A DNA stretch of 44,703 nt from Bacteroidales bacterium (GCA_016286055.1 JAEERW010000020.1:1-44703), one strand, 5' to 3'; shown: positions 7,733-16,356, counted from the first letter of the stretch. Notes: generated by a model from the letters alone, not told the origin. Translations and numbers: made by a program.

Positions 7733-9447
7733 ATTAAGCCCTCCGAATAATTAAACTCCACATTCTGAAACGGCAGGTTAACAGCCGCAATGTGGTAGTA
7801 TGCGTTGTTTTTTTGTTTAATATAATGGTAATCACGTAGATGCGTGGTGGTAAAGAATATATTGTTGGGATACTCTTTCGATAGGTATTTTTTGTAACTC
7901 TTTAAAAAATCGGTTATGTTGTAGACGTAAAAACCTTCGTCCTCCCAATCCTCCAAAACATATTTGTATACCTGCAATGTAGCCACGTGCTTTTGTTTCA
8001 GACGTTGTTCGTCGCCATACACGTGACAATCGCCGCTGAGAAGTTGTATAAACAGGGCGTTGTTTTGCGGATAGTCGCTTTCGGCTTCGAGCACCTCCTT
8101 GCGCACACGGATAAGCACGTCGAAACCTTCAAAAATCTGGATAATCTCGCGGCAGTTTTTGAGCAGTTGCGATTGCAATGGATAACGCTCGCCGCCCACT
8201 TCGAGCACAAACGAATCGGGGTCGTAGATATATTTTAGATGCGGATCCTTGTTGATAAGGTCTAAGAGCGAGTTTTCTTGATAAACCACCGGCTTAAAAT
8301 CCTTGGCAAGGTCGGGATGAACCTTCAAGAGATAGTTGAAAGCAGTGTCCGACGGGTTAGTGTCGGGCGAATAGTTGCGGTTTTTGTATAATTCTTGTTG
8401 CAAAAGGCAAGTGTAAGATTTGGCAGAATGGTAAACATTCTTTACAAACGGACAGCCTGTTTTGCACAAATATAGATACTGGCAGGCGGCACATTCGGGG
8501 CTGAATCCCACGTTGTTGTGCGCTGTAAGAATTTTTGAAGTGGCTGCGTTAAGTATTTCGTCAACAGTGTTTTGATAGATGTTACCGTAAAGTAACTCTT
8601 TATGACCTTGACCACGAACACAGGAATAAATGTCGCCGTTTTTCTCCAAAAGGAAGAATTTTTCGCCGCAGATGTCGCAGTTGGTGCAGTAGTCGGGACT
8701 AAACTCATTGAACCACGCACCGTTAACGCCCTTATCCAAATCCGTTCCGTCAAATTCGCGGTGCATACGGTTGAAAAACTCCACTTGATCGGTCTCGCTC
8801 AGCGGATGAAGAAGTCCGTTGGAATTGTAGTCAAACCCGATCATAAAGTTGAAATCGTTCATATCCAAGCAAGTGGACTTGTGGAGAAACTTTATGTCGT
8901 TGATAATGTTGTCTATCTTGGCGTAATGCTCGGCAAAGATGGTGGCAGAAACTTTTTTCTTGTTAGGAATATCGCGCAAAAGTTCAACATTTTGCAATAT
9001 CTTATCTAATGTAATTCTTCCACCTTTGGTAACACGGAAATGATTGTGCAGAGAGAGCGGCAGGTCGAGACTTCCGCTAATAGACACGTTGAACTTCTTG
9101 ATGGTGTCGATATGGCGGTCGATAGAATATAGGTTGGTTTTGATATGCGGCCGTCCCACACGGAATCCTGCCGTGGAAATAGTTTCGTAATTATCCTTGT
9201 AATAATCGTTGATAAACTTGATAACGTCGTGAAAATCCTCTTGCGACAGCGTGGACACCTCGCCACCGTGTAGCGAAATATTAAAAGGCATCACATCAGA
9301 CTCTCGGAGTTTGTTGATGGCAAACTGCAAGGTTTCCAACGGCTTATATTGCTGCATACGGTCTTTGGTATTGTCTTCTAAGTAGCAATACCTGCAAGCC
9401 ATATCGCAAGCCAATGTAGGGACGTATAGTAGATGGATGAACTTCAT
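7729..9447 (-). CDS. Radical SAM/SPASM domain enzyme
   Basis: This 572-residue protein has the radical SAM cluster motif CDMACRYC (Cys14, Cys18, Cys21) in the first strand, a GGE-type motif (LHGGEVS) about 45 residues later, and a central SPASM region. The SPASM cysteines include CTNCDICGEK, a CVRG, CAACQYLYLCKTGC and a final Cys in SYTCLL. These bind auxiliary Fe-S clusters in peptide-modifying and sulfatase-maturing enzymes. The last 190 residues match nothing I recognise and may be a partner-binding domain. It is followed with a 4-nt overlap by the poly-Asn protein and preceded by a BspA-LRR membrane gene. Peptide maturation is the likely role; the reaction is unknown. No Shine-Dalgarno is seen. 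Confidence 0.88.
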   Translation of the reverse strand: MKFIHLLYVPTLACDMACRYCYLEDNTKDRMQQYKPLETLQFAINKLRESDVMPFNISLHGGEVSTLSQEDFHDVIKFINDYYKDNYETISTAGFRVGRPHIKTNLYSIDRHIDTIKKFNVSISGSLDLPLSLHNHFRVTKGGRITLDKILQNVELLRDIPNKKKVSATIFAEHYAKIDNIINDIKFLHKSTCLDMNDFNFMIGFDYNSNGLLHPLSETDQVEFFNRMHREFDGTDLDKGVNGAWFNEFSPDYCTNCDICGEKFFLLEKNGDIYSCVRGQGHKELLYGNIYQNTVDEILNAATSKILTAHNNVGFSPECAACQYLYLCKTGCPFVKNVYHSAKSYTCLLQQELYKNRNYSPDTNPSDTAFNYLLKVHPDLAKDFKPVVYQENSLLDLINKDPHLKYIYDPDSFVLEVGGERYPLQSQLLKNCREIIQIFEGFDVLIRVRKEVLEAESDYPQNNALFIQLLSGDCHVYGDEQRLKQKHVATLQVYKYVLEDWEDEGFYVYNITDFLKSYKKYLSKEYPNNIFFTTTHLRDYHYIKQKNNAYYHIAAVNLPFQNVEFNYSEGLI

Positions 9448-9452
9448 TTTAA

Positions 9453-9494
9453 TTCATAATTCAAAATTCACAATTCATAATTCACAATTCAAAA
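9453..9494. repeat. Six tandem heptamers TTCANAA
   Basis: The 47-bp gap between the LRR and radical SAM genes is almost wholly filled by six 7-bp units of the form TTCANAA (N = T, A, C, T, C, A). They sit in the untranslated leader just before the radical SAM start codon. Confidence 0.85.
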
Positions 9495-10760
9495 TTAATA
9501 TTCTTCGATTTCGGTGGGTGAATTTTTGAACACCTTGTCCGCCACGGTGCATCCTTTTGGTATCTTGGCGGTTTTGAGATAAATACAATCGCGGAATGCC
9601 GAGCCTCGTATCTCCTCTACCGACGGAGGAATCACCACTTCGGTCAACCTTGTGTTGAAAAAAGACCGTGAACCTATGCGCCGCAACTGCGAACCTTCTT
9701 CAAATTTCAACTCCTCTAACGATGTATAACTAAACGCCTGTTCGCCGATGCGTTCCACTGTGGCGGGTATTGTGATAGTAGATATCTTAGTACCCGAAAA
9801 ACAATAGGCGTGTATCTCTGTGATATTTTTCGGAAGGGTGATTTCGTAGATATTTCCGCAATTGTTAAACGCATATCCGCCAATAGAATCCATCTGTTGC
9901 GGCAAATCGTTGATACGTAGTTGCCAACAATCATTAAAAGCATATCCGCCGATATAGGCCAATTCTGGCGGAAACTCCACACGTTCCAAACGGCTACATT
10001 CGTTAAAGGCGTATGCTCCGAGCGATTTTAGGCTTGTAGGCAGGTTGATTGTTTGTAAATCTTCGCACCCATCGAAAGCGTGACCACGGATAATGGTGAT
10101 AGTGTTGGGCAGGGTAACTTTCTCCAACGCAGTGCGCCTGAATACATCGCCACGTATACCGGTAACAGGCTTTCCGTCAACAGTTTCGGGAATCACAAGT
10201 TCTTTGTTGTTGATAAGTCCCTCGGTGTAGAAACGCACGTGCACGCCATCGCCGGTATCCTCGTAAAAAACGTGCGGATTGAGAAACATCGCCACGGGAA
10301 TAATCAACGTAAAGGCAATCATAATAATACGCCGAAGCCATTTTTTGTCGGTGCACTTGTCGAATAGTTGCGGGGCTATTACATCAGAGAACTTTTCACG
10401 CGGACGTCGCTTTATCTCCATTTTGAGAAAATCCACTGTATCAGACTTTTGAAACTTACGCCAAATCAATAGGTTGATAGCAATAAGCACCACTGCTACC
10501 CAATCAGCATAGTGAAAAGTGCGGAAAAGCACAATAATAATAAGGTTGATGGGTGCCGAGATAAAAGTGGCGGTCATCTTCTTTTTCTCAAACTGCGCCA
10601 GGGTGTGCTTCGATGTGTCGAAACCGATTTTCTCGCACTCGCGTTGGATAAGTCCATTAAGAATTGCGTCCTCCGACTTCAAAAACAGCGGGTCGATAAC
10701 CTGCTGAGGCTGAGTTTTGGGTTGATCTTGCGGTATGGGGGGTGGTGTGTTATCTGCCAT
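9495..10760 (-). CDS. Membrane protein with BspA-type leucine-rich repeats
   Basis: This 421-residue protein starts with a Pro/Gln-rich tail (MADNTPPPIPQDQP), followed by hydrophobic segments at about 65-80, 86-102 and 143-160. From about residue 186 to the end come BspA/TpLRR-type repeats (units such as LPNTITIIRGHAFDGC and IGGYAFNDC, about 23 residues each). There is no cleavable signal peptide, so it is probably anchored in the inner membrane by the central helices. It is the first gene of a minus-strand unit with the radical SAM enzyme and the poly-Asn protein. BspA repeats mediate protein binding or adhesion in known members; its role here is unknown. Confidence 0.85.
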   Translation of the reverse strand: MADNTPPPIPQDQPKTQPQQVIDPLFLKSEDAILNGLIQRECEKIGFDTSKHTLAQFEKKKMTATFISAPINLIIIVLFRTFHYADWVAVVLIAINLLIWRKFQKSDTVDFLKMEIKRRPREKFSDVIAPQLFDKCTDKKWLRRIIMIAFTLIIPVAMFLNPHVFYEDTGDGVHVRFYTEGLINNKELVIPETVDGKPVTGIRGDVFRRTALEKVTLPNTITIIRGHAFDGCEDLQTINLPTSLKSLGAYAFNECSRLERVEFPPELAYIGGYAFNDCWQLRINDLPQQMDSIGGYAFNNCGNIYEITLPKNITEIHAYCFSGTKISTITIPATVERIGEQAFSYTSLEELKFEEGSQLRRIGSRSFFNTRLTEVVIPPSVEEIRGSAFRDCIYLKTAKIPKGCTVADKVFKNSPTEIEEY

Positions 10761-10791
10761 ATTGCCTTCAAAATATAAAAGTTATACAACG

Positions 10792-10799
10792 CAAATATA
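10792..10799 (-). promoter_or_regulatory. Promoter of the LRR-radical SAM unit
   Basis: The minus strand reads TATATTTG (-7), with a TTTG at 10820-10823 (minus strand) 20 nt upstream. It lies about 35 bp before the LRR start codon. Confidence 0.65.
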
Positions 10800-10848
10800 T
10801 GCATTTTTTTTGATAAAGACAAAATGATTTTTTAAAGAATGTTCATTG

Positions 10849-10931
10849 TTGCGTCGAGGAAACAAAAACGAACGATTTTGTTGCGTCGAGGAAATAAAAA
10901 TGGCGATATTTGTTGCGCGGAGGAAATAAAA
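10849..10931 (+). repeat. Three direct repeats, 32-bp period, before an ATPase gene
   Basis: Copies of TTGCGTCGAGGAAAYAAAA start at 10849, 10881 and 10913, exactly 32 bp apart. The third copy has one change (GCGCGG) and supplies the TTG of the promoter. The period is about three helical turns and is not a multiple of three, so the repeats fall in different reading frames and are not coding. They are likely operator sites or a repeated promoter element. Confidence 0.85.
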
Positions 10932-10935
10932 TTGT

Positions 10936-10943
10936 TATATTTG
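10936..10943 (+). promoter_or_regulatory. Promoter of the DUF4143-type ATPase gene
   Basis: TATATTTG (-7 box) lies 20 nt after TTG 10913-10915, which is inside the third direct repeat. The start codon follows at 10959. Confidence 0.65.
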
Positions 10944-10958
10944 CAAAAAAATACGATT

Positions 10959-12224
10959 ATGGTAACAAAAGAAACTATCAGGGAAATAATCCTCGACAAC
11001 CGCAAAGATGTGTCGAAACGTGAAATTGTCCGCAGAGACTTTTCTTTTATGGACAACGCTTGTTACGTCCTTATCGGCGTAAGGCGGGCGGGCAAGTCGT
11101 ATATCCTTTATCAAATCATAAAAGACCTCCTTGCCAATGGTCATTCGTGGGACGAAATTGTGTATATCAACTTTGAGGACGAGCGGCTTCTCGAAATGCA
11201 AACCGCTGACCTGAACAAGATTCTCGAAGTACATCAAATGATGTCTGACAAACAGCCGTTTTTGTTTTTAGACGAAATACAAAACATCAGTGGCTGGGAT
11301 AAGTTTGCCCGCCGCCTTGCCGAAAACAAATACACAGTGGTAGTTACAGGCAGCAACGCAAAAATGCTCAGTCAAGACGTGGCGACTACCCTCGGTGGAA
11401 AATTCATAATCAAAGAAATTTTCCCATACTCGTTCAAGGAGTTTTTGAGCGCAAAAAAAGTAAAAATTGACGACAATTCGTTTTATGCCACCGACCAACG
11501 CGCTGAAATACAGAAATATATGCGCGAGTATTTTTACGACGGCGGTTTTCCCGAAAGCCTCAATTACGAAATAAAATCCGACTATCTGACTTCGGTATAT
11601 CAAAAAATATATATCGGCGACATTGCCGCCCGCAACAATATAGACAACATTTTCGGACTCAGGTTGATGTTCAAGAAACTTGCCGAAAACGTAATGCACC
11701 CGATTTCGTTCACAAGGCTCACAAACGTGATAAAGTCGTCAGCCACAGTAATTTCCACCAAAACGGTAATTGCATACTCACAATACTCGCAAAATGCATT
11801 TTTATTATTGTCTATCAGAAACATAGCGGCAAAACTCACCGACCGAGAGACAGCACCGAAACTATATTTTGTTGACAACGGACTATTCAGCGTGCTTGCA
11901 ATCCACAGCGAGCCTGTATTATTGGAAAACCTTGTGGCAATATCACTTCTGCGCAAATATGGAATCGACGACCACGTGTTTTTCTACAACAAAAATGTAG
12001 AAGTGGATTTTGTAATACCCGAACACGACATTGCAATTCAAGTTTGCTACCGTCTGCGCAACAACATCGATGACACATTCCGCCGCGAAACTTCCGCCCT
12101 CGTATCATACCACAAATACACCGGCTGCAATAATCTCTTCATAATCACCTACGATGAAGAAGAAACGATAGAAACCGATGGCGTTGTTATCAATATAGTG
12201 CCGATTTGGAAATGGATGCTGTGA
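10959..12224 (+). CDS. AAA_14/DUF4143-type ATPase
   Basis: This 421-residue P-loop ATPase begins MVTKETIREIILDNRKD. The frame is open back to 10839, but that stretch runs through the noncoding repeats and promoter, so 10959 is chosen. Walker A is GVRRAGKS (40-47), Walker B LFLDEIQ (102-108) and sensor 1 VVTGSNAKML. The C-terminal part fits DUF4143, with a restriction-like core (KNVEVDFVIPEHDIAIQVCY). The family is common in Bacteroidota and archaea, often in variable loci; no cellular role is established. It is monocistronic, with a distinct set of repeats in its promoter. Confidence 0.88.
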   Translation: MVTKETIREIILDNRKDVSKREIVRRDFSFMDNACYVLIGVRRAGKSYILYQIIKDLLANGHSWDEIVYINFEDERLLEMQTADLNKILEVHQMMSDKQPFLFLDEIQNISGWDKFARRLAENKYTVVVTGSNAKMLSQDVATTLGGKFIIKEIFPYSFKEFLSAKKVKIDDNSFYATDQRAEIQKYMREYFYDGGFPESLNYEIKSDYLTSVYQKIYIGDIAARNNIDNIFGLRLMFKKLAENVMHPISFTRLTNVIKSSATVISTKTVIAYSQYSQNAFLLLSIRNIAAKLTDRETAPKLYFVDNGLFSVLAIHSEPVLLENLVAISLLRKYGIDDHVFFYNKNVEVDFVIPEHDIAIQVCYRLRNNIDDTFRRETSALVSYHKYTGCNNLFIITYDEEETIETDGVVINIVPIWKWML

Positions 12225-12268
12225 AAAAAAAAATCATAAAAAGGGAGTCGCCGTGCGTATAGTTTTTT

Positions 12269-12276
12269 TAATTTTG
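12269..12276 (+). promoter_or_regulatory. Putative promoter of the anion transporter gene
   Basis: TAATTTTG matches TAnnTTTG about 45 bp upstream of the ATG at 12321. No clear TTG is seen at -33. Confidence 0.5.
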
Positions 12277-12320
12277 CGCTTAGAAAAAATTAAACAAAAT
12301 TAAGTAAAATCATTATAATA

Positions 12321-13775
12321 ATGGAAAAGAGTAAGTTAATAAAACTCGCAATCGCATTGGGTATTCCAGTGATTATAGCGCTTCTGCCAGGAACGGTTTT
12401 CCCGTTCGACATTTCGGTGGTGGAACAGCGCATTGTGGCAATTTTCGCATTTGCCGCGTTGATGTGGATTCTTGAACCTATTCCTATTTGGACCACATCG
12501 GTAAGTATCATGGTGTTAATGTTGCTCACAACATCTACAAGTATGTTTAAGCCTCTGTGCTATGTGCTTACTCCCGACGGGAAAATTCCTACCGAAGTAG
12601 ATCCCGATTTCGGAAAAATAATTCCATTCAAAGATATTATGGCAACATTTGCCGACCCTATCATCATGCTCTTTATGGGTGGATTCGTGTTGGCGATTAT
12701 TGCAAGCAAGTATAAATTAGACGCAGGTATCGCCAAGGCTATTCTCAAACCATTCGGCACAAAGTCGCCGATGGTGCTTTTGGGCTTTATAGTGGTAACT
12801 GCTGTTTGCTCTATGTTTATGTCGAACACCGCCACCGCCGCTATGATGCTTGCTATCCTCTCGCCGGTTTTGGCTACTCTTCCCGCCACAGGAAAAGGAC
12901 GTATCGCATTGGCGCTTTCAATTCCTATTGCTGCCAACGTGGGCGGTATCGGTACTCCTATCGGAACACCTCCCAACATGGTGGCTATGAAATTCTTAAC
13001 CGATCCTGAGGGTCTCGACCTCGGAATCTCGTTTGGCGAATGGATGCTCTATATGGTTCCGCTCGCTTTGATTATCCTCGTTATCGCGTGGTTTATCTTG
13101 CTGAAGATGTTCCCCTTCACTCAGAAAACCATCGAAATACATATCGAAGACGGTTTCCACCTCAAGGACACCAAATCGTGGATTGTGCTTATCACATTTA
13201 TAGTTACCATCCTCCTTTGGGTAACCGAAAAACTCACAGGTATCAGCTCTAACGTTGTTGCTTTGATACCGTTGGCCGTGTTTGCCGTAACAGGCATCTT
13301 CACAAAAGACGACCTCAAAAAAATCGACTGGGACGTGCTTTGGCTCGTTGCCGGCGGCTTTGCAATCGGTGTTGGTCTCGAAAAGACAGGTCTCGCCGAG
13401 CACCTTGTACAAGCCATTCCGTTTGGCAGTTGGCCCACAATGCTCATCATCATCGGTAGCGGACTTCTCTGCTGCGTAATGAGTACATTTATGAGCAACT
13501 CTGCCACCGCTGCACTTTTGATTCCTATCCTCTTGGCAGTAGGCAAAAGCATTATGCCTCAACTCGAACCCTACGGCGGCATCAGTACATTGCTTATCGG
13601 CTTGGCACTCAGCGCATCGTTTGCAATGGCATTACCGATTAGCACACCTCCCAACGCATTGGCTTACGCCAAAGGCTTTATCAAACAAAAAGATATGGCT
13701 TTGGTAGGAATTGTGGTAGGTGTAATCGCCATCGCCCTTGCCTACGTAGAATTAATATTATTCAAAGGCTTGTAG
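12321..13775 (+). CDS. DASS/SLC13-family sodium:anion symporter
   Basis: This 484-residue inner-membrane protein has about 11-12 hydrophobic segments. It shows the two Ser-Asn-Thr-like motifs of the divalent anion:sodium symporter family: MSNTATAAMML in the first half and MSNSATAALLIPI in the second. It also has the paired GTPIGTPPN and ISTPPNA loops that form the sodium and substrate sites. The family carries dicarboxylates (succinate, malate, fumarate), citrate or sulfate; dicarboxylate is the commonest in gut Bacteroidota, but the substrate cannot be read from sequence here. It is a single-gene unit followed by a strong terminator. Confidence 0.9.
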   Translation: MEKSKLIKLAIALGIPVIIALLPGTVFPFDISVVEQRIVAIFAFAALMWILEPIPIWTTSVSIMVLMLLTTSTSMFKPLCYVLTPDGKIPTEVDPDFGKIIPFKDIMATFADPIIMLFMGGFVLAIIASKYKLDAGIAKAILKPFGTKSPMVLLGFIVVTAVCSMFMSNTATAAMMLAILSPVLATLPATGKGRIALALSIPIAANVGGIGTPIGTPPNMVAMKFLTDPEGLDLGISFGEWMLYMVPLALIILVIAWFILLKMFPFTQKTIEIHIEDGFHLKDTKSWIVLITFIVTILLWVTEKLTGISSNVVALIPLAVFAVTGIFTKDDLKKIDWDVLWLVAGGFAIGVGLEKTGLAEHLVQAIPFGSWPTMLIIIGSGLLCCVMSTFMSNSATAALLIPILLAVGKSIMPQLEPYGGISTLLIGLALSASFAMALPISTPPNALAYAKGFIKQKDMALVGIVVGVIAIALAYVELILFKGL

Positions 13776-13802
13776 ATTAAAAACCACACATTTATATAAT
13801 AG

Positions 13803-13836
13803 ACGCGGCGAAGATTTTTTCGCCGCGTTTTTTTTA
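13803..13836 (+). terminator. Intrinsic terminator of the anion transporter gene
   Basis: A 10-bp GC-rich perfect stem (ACGCGGCGAA with TTCGCCGCGT, 6-nt loop) is followed by nine T. Confidence 0.9.
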
Positions 13837-13850
13837 TAGTTGAAAGAATT

Positions 13851-13950
13851 ATTACCCGGCGGATTTTGAGAAAAAAATGCAAATTCCGCCCGATAATAAT
13901 TTATTAGGCGGCGGAATTTGAGAAAAATCTTTAAATTCCGCCGGGTAATA
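13851..13950. repeat. Two 52-bp tandem palindromic repeats before an ATPase gene
   Basis: Imperfect copies begin at 13851 (ATTACCCGGCGGATTTTGAG) and 13903 (ATTAGGCGGCGGAATTTGAG). Each unit ends with AAATTCCGCC, so each can fold as a hairpin of GGCGGAATTT with AAATTCCGCC. The 52-bp spacing is about five helical turns. They sit just upstream of the promoter of the next gene. Confidence 0.8.
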
Positions 13951-13973
13951 TTGCATTATTGTAATAAATGATG

Positions 13974-13981
13974 TATATTTG
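13974..13981 (+). promoter_or_regulatory. Promoter of the DUF234-type ATPase gene
   Basis: TATATTTG with TTG at 13951-13953, 20 nt upstream. The start codon follows at 14006. Confidence 0.65.
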
Positions 13982-14005
13982 CAGTCGAACTAAAATGTTA
14001 TAGGT

Positions 14006-15430
14006 ATGAAAGTTATAGGTCGCAAACATGAAATCAGGCAGTTGGAGGAGTACCAACAATCGCAACGTCCGGAGTTTATAGCCTTATATGGTAGACGTAG
14101 GGTTGGAAAAACTTTTTTGATTGACACCTTTTTTAAAAACAAGTTCACCTTTAATATTAGTGGTGTTATCGATGGCAAACGTTCGGAACAGATGGCGGTG
14201 TTTGTTCAAGGATTACGTTCGTTGGGTTACCACGGAGAAATGCCCAAAACTTGGTTAGACGCATTTTATTTATTAAGCCAACAACTTGAACCATTATTGG
14301 TACAAAACCAACGATGCATTATTTTTATCGACGAACTTCCGTGCTTCGACACACCAAAATCAGGTTTTATCCGTGCATTGGGACATTTTTGGAACTCTTG
14401 GGCAGTTAAACACGACCAAATAATGCTCATAGTTTGCGGCAGCGCAACATCGTGGATGATAAACAACATAATCGACAATCACGGCGGATTGCACAATCGC
14501 ATTACTCACGAAATGCACATAAGCCCATTTACCCTATACGAAACCGAACAATTTCTATTAGAGAAAAATGTGGTTTTAGACCGTCTTGCCATTATGCAAC
14601 TATATATGGCACTTGGTGGTATACCTTATTATTTAGATATGATAAATGCAGGCGAAAGTGCCTCAACAGCCATCGACAGAATTTTCTTTTCGTCAAACAA
14701 TACTATGGGCGACGAATATCAACGGCTTTTTTCATCACTGTTTCGCGACCCGGCGCCATACTTGCAAATTATCGACATCCTGTCAAAATGCCGTCAAGGT
14801 GTAACACGCGACCAAATAATTGAAGCGTTAGGAAAACACGACAACGGACATATTTCAGAATACCTTACCAACCTTATCAAATGCGATTTTGTTCGATACT
14901 ATTTCGTTAAAACCACCAAGGTAAAAAAAACCGACGGTTTTTACCAACTCACCGATTTTTTTGTAATATTTCACAATACGTTTCTTCACAAACCTGTCAA
15001 CGACCAACACTTTTGGAGCAATATGCAATCATCGTCGTTACAAAATATATGGTTCGGACTTGCTTTCGAACGTATTTGTATGGCACACATCGAACAAATA
15101 AAACACGCACTCGGTATCGACCGCATTGGCACTCAATATTATTCGTGGCGCAGCAAACAATCGGTGCAAGGTGCTCAAATCGACCTTATTATTGAACGTG
15201 CCGACCGCATAATCAACCTTTGCGAAATTAAATACAGTGCCAACGAATACCGTCTTAGCAAAGATGAAGACATAAAAATGCGCAATCGACAATCGGATTT
15301 CACCGACGAAACAGGCACTCGATTTGCCATTCACCCCGTATTTATTACCACTTACGGACTAAGAAAAAGTGAATATTCAGGCGGATTTGTGGCAGAAGTA
15401 ACTATGGATGATTTGTTTAAGGATTTGTAG
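14006..15430 (+). CDS. Archaeal-type ATPase with DUF234 nuclease-like C-terminus
   Basis: This 474-residue P-loop ATPase has Walker A GRRRVGKT (29-36), Walker B IIFIDELP and sensor 1 VCGSATSWM. It continues into a winged-helix region and a C-terminal DUF234 domain. The latter keeps a PD-(D/E)XK-like core: QIDLII, then CEIKYS about 12 residues later. It is unlike the ATPase at 10959-12224 outside the P-loop core. It is monocistronic; its 3' end overlaps the convergent AraC gene by 14 bp. Function is not established in the family; DNA binding or cleavage is suggested only by the nuclease-like fold. Confidence 0.88.
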   Translation: MKVIGRKHEIRQLEEYQQSQRPEFIALYGRRRVGKTFLIDTFFKNKFTFNISGVIDGKRSEQMAVFVQGLRSLGYHGEMPKTWLDAFYLLSQQLEPLLVQNQRCIIFIDELPCFDTPKSGFIRALGHFWNSWAVKHDQIMLIVCGSATSWMINNIIDNHGGLHNRITHEMHISPFTLYETEQFLLEKNVVLDRLAIMQLYMALGGIPYYLDMINAGESASTAIDRIFFSSNNTMGDEYQRLFSSLFRDPAPYLQIIDILSKCRQGVTRDQIIEALGKHDNGHISEYLTNLIKCDFVRYYFVKTTKVKKTDGFYQLTDFFVIFHNTFLHKPVNDQHFWSNMQSSSLQNIWFGLAFERICMAHIEQIKHALGIDRIGTQYYSWRSKQSVQGAQIDLIIERADRIINLCEIKYSANEYRLSKDEDIKMRNRQSDFTDETGTRFAIHPVFITTYGLRKSEYSGGFVAEVTMDDLFKDL

Positions 15431-16328
15431 AACCTTCCCCACTCCTCAATTTCCCCGGTGTAACGCCCAAATGTTGCCTTACATATTTGCCAAAAAACGA
15501 TGGACTTGCAAAATTTAATACATCGCAGATTTGCTTGATACTTAGGTCGGTGTCGCGGAGATAGTAGCGGATGTTTTCTATCGACTGACCCGTTATCCAT
15601 TCGAGAGGGGTTTTGCCAGAATGTTTTTTGCAAATAATTGTGAGGTATTTGGGCGTAATGCACAATTGTTTAGCGTAATACTGCACACTGCGGTTGCGCA
15701 CATCGCCCGAATGTAATAGGTTGAGAAAACGCTGAAAATATACCGACGGCGACGAACGCATTTTTACCGAAGGATCGCTAACATTCTTGTTGATAGAGGC
15801 TTTCATTGCCCCACATAATGCCAACATTGCCGCACGCAGTAGCGATTGAATTACTTCGTTGCTATAATAAATATGATTGGGACCGCACTCCATTACAAGT
15901 TTTAGCATAGAATAAAAATGGTCGTAAAAGAGTATGGCGTCATCATCGAGAGTTAAAATATTGTTGCGGTGAATGTACATAGTCTCGTTCCAAATGCTGA
16001 TTTTTTCGTGGAGAAAACTCTGCAACATTCTATCAGAAAAGAACATAGCCTTCAACTTAAAGTCGGGACTAAGCATAAGGTCGGTGATAATGACATTTTT
16101 GGGAACAACCGCCACTTGGTTCTTGTTAAGTTCCACCTTGTTGGAGTTCATCATTGCCGTAACACGTCCCGAAGTGCACACAGCAATACCATTGAGCGAA
16201 ATATGCGCCGAGCCAAATTCGGCAAACTGCTGCACATCGTCTACAACAACAATATCGTTGTCGCTGTAACTCACTTTGATACAGTCGTTATCGGTAAGGC
16301 TTTGGAGGGTTACTTCTTCTTGGTGCAT
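15417..16328 (-). CDS. AraC-family transcription regulator
   Basis: The protein has 303 residues from the ATG at 16328 (MHQEEVTLQSLTD). The frame is open further up to 16547, but that stretch crosses the divergent promoter region. Residues 1-180 form a cupin-like sensing domain. The last 100 residues are a double helix-turn-helix typical of AraC/XylS (YAKQLCITPKYLTIICKKHSG, then a segment ending ICDVLNFASPSFFGKYVRQHLGVTP). It is divergent from the MFP-RND-TolC operon with about 120 bp between starts, so it probably controls that operon. A -7 box at 16349-16356 supports the start. Confidence 0.9.
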   Translation of the reverse strand: MHQEEVTLQSLTDNDCIKVSYSDNDIVVVDDVQQFAEFGSAHISLNGIAVCTSGRVTAMMNSNKVELNKNQVAVVPKNVIITDLMLSPDFKLKAMFFSDRMLQSFLHEKISIWNETMYIHRNNILTLDDDAILFYDHFYSMLKLVMECGPNHIYYSNEVIQSLLRAAMLALCGAMKASINKNVSDPSVKMRSSPSVYFQRFLNLLHSGDVRNRSVQYYAKQLCITPKYLTIICKKHSGKTPLEWITGQSIENIRYYLRDTDLSIKQICDVLNFASPSFFGKYVRQHLGVTPGKLRSGEGSTNP

Positions 16329-16348
16329 TTTGTAATAATATTTGGCAA

Positions 16349-16356
16349 CAAAAGTA
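16349..16356 (-). promoter_or_regulatory. Promoter of the AraC-type regulator
   Basis: The minus strand reads TACTTTTG (TAnnTTTG), about 20 bp upstream of the start codon at 16328. Confidence 0.5.

Noticed and set aside
10849-10931. CRISPR array
   Set aside because: Only three 20-bp repeats with 12-bp spacers, reaching into a promoter, and no cas genes nearby.
10839-10958. N-terminal extension of the DUF4143 ATPase
   Set aside because: The stretch is open in frame but runs through direct repeats in three different reading phases and the -7 box.
12996-13562. 188-codon minus-strand open frame
   Set aside because: It is antisense to the anion transporter, whose helices and SNT motifs are intact.
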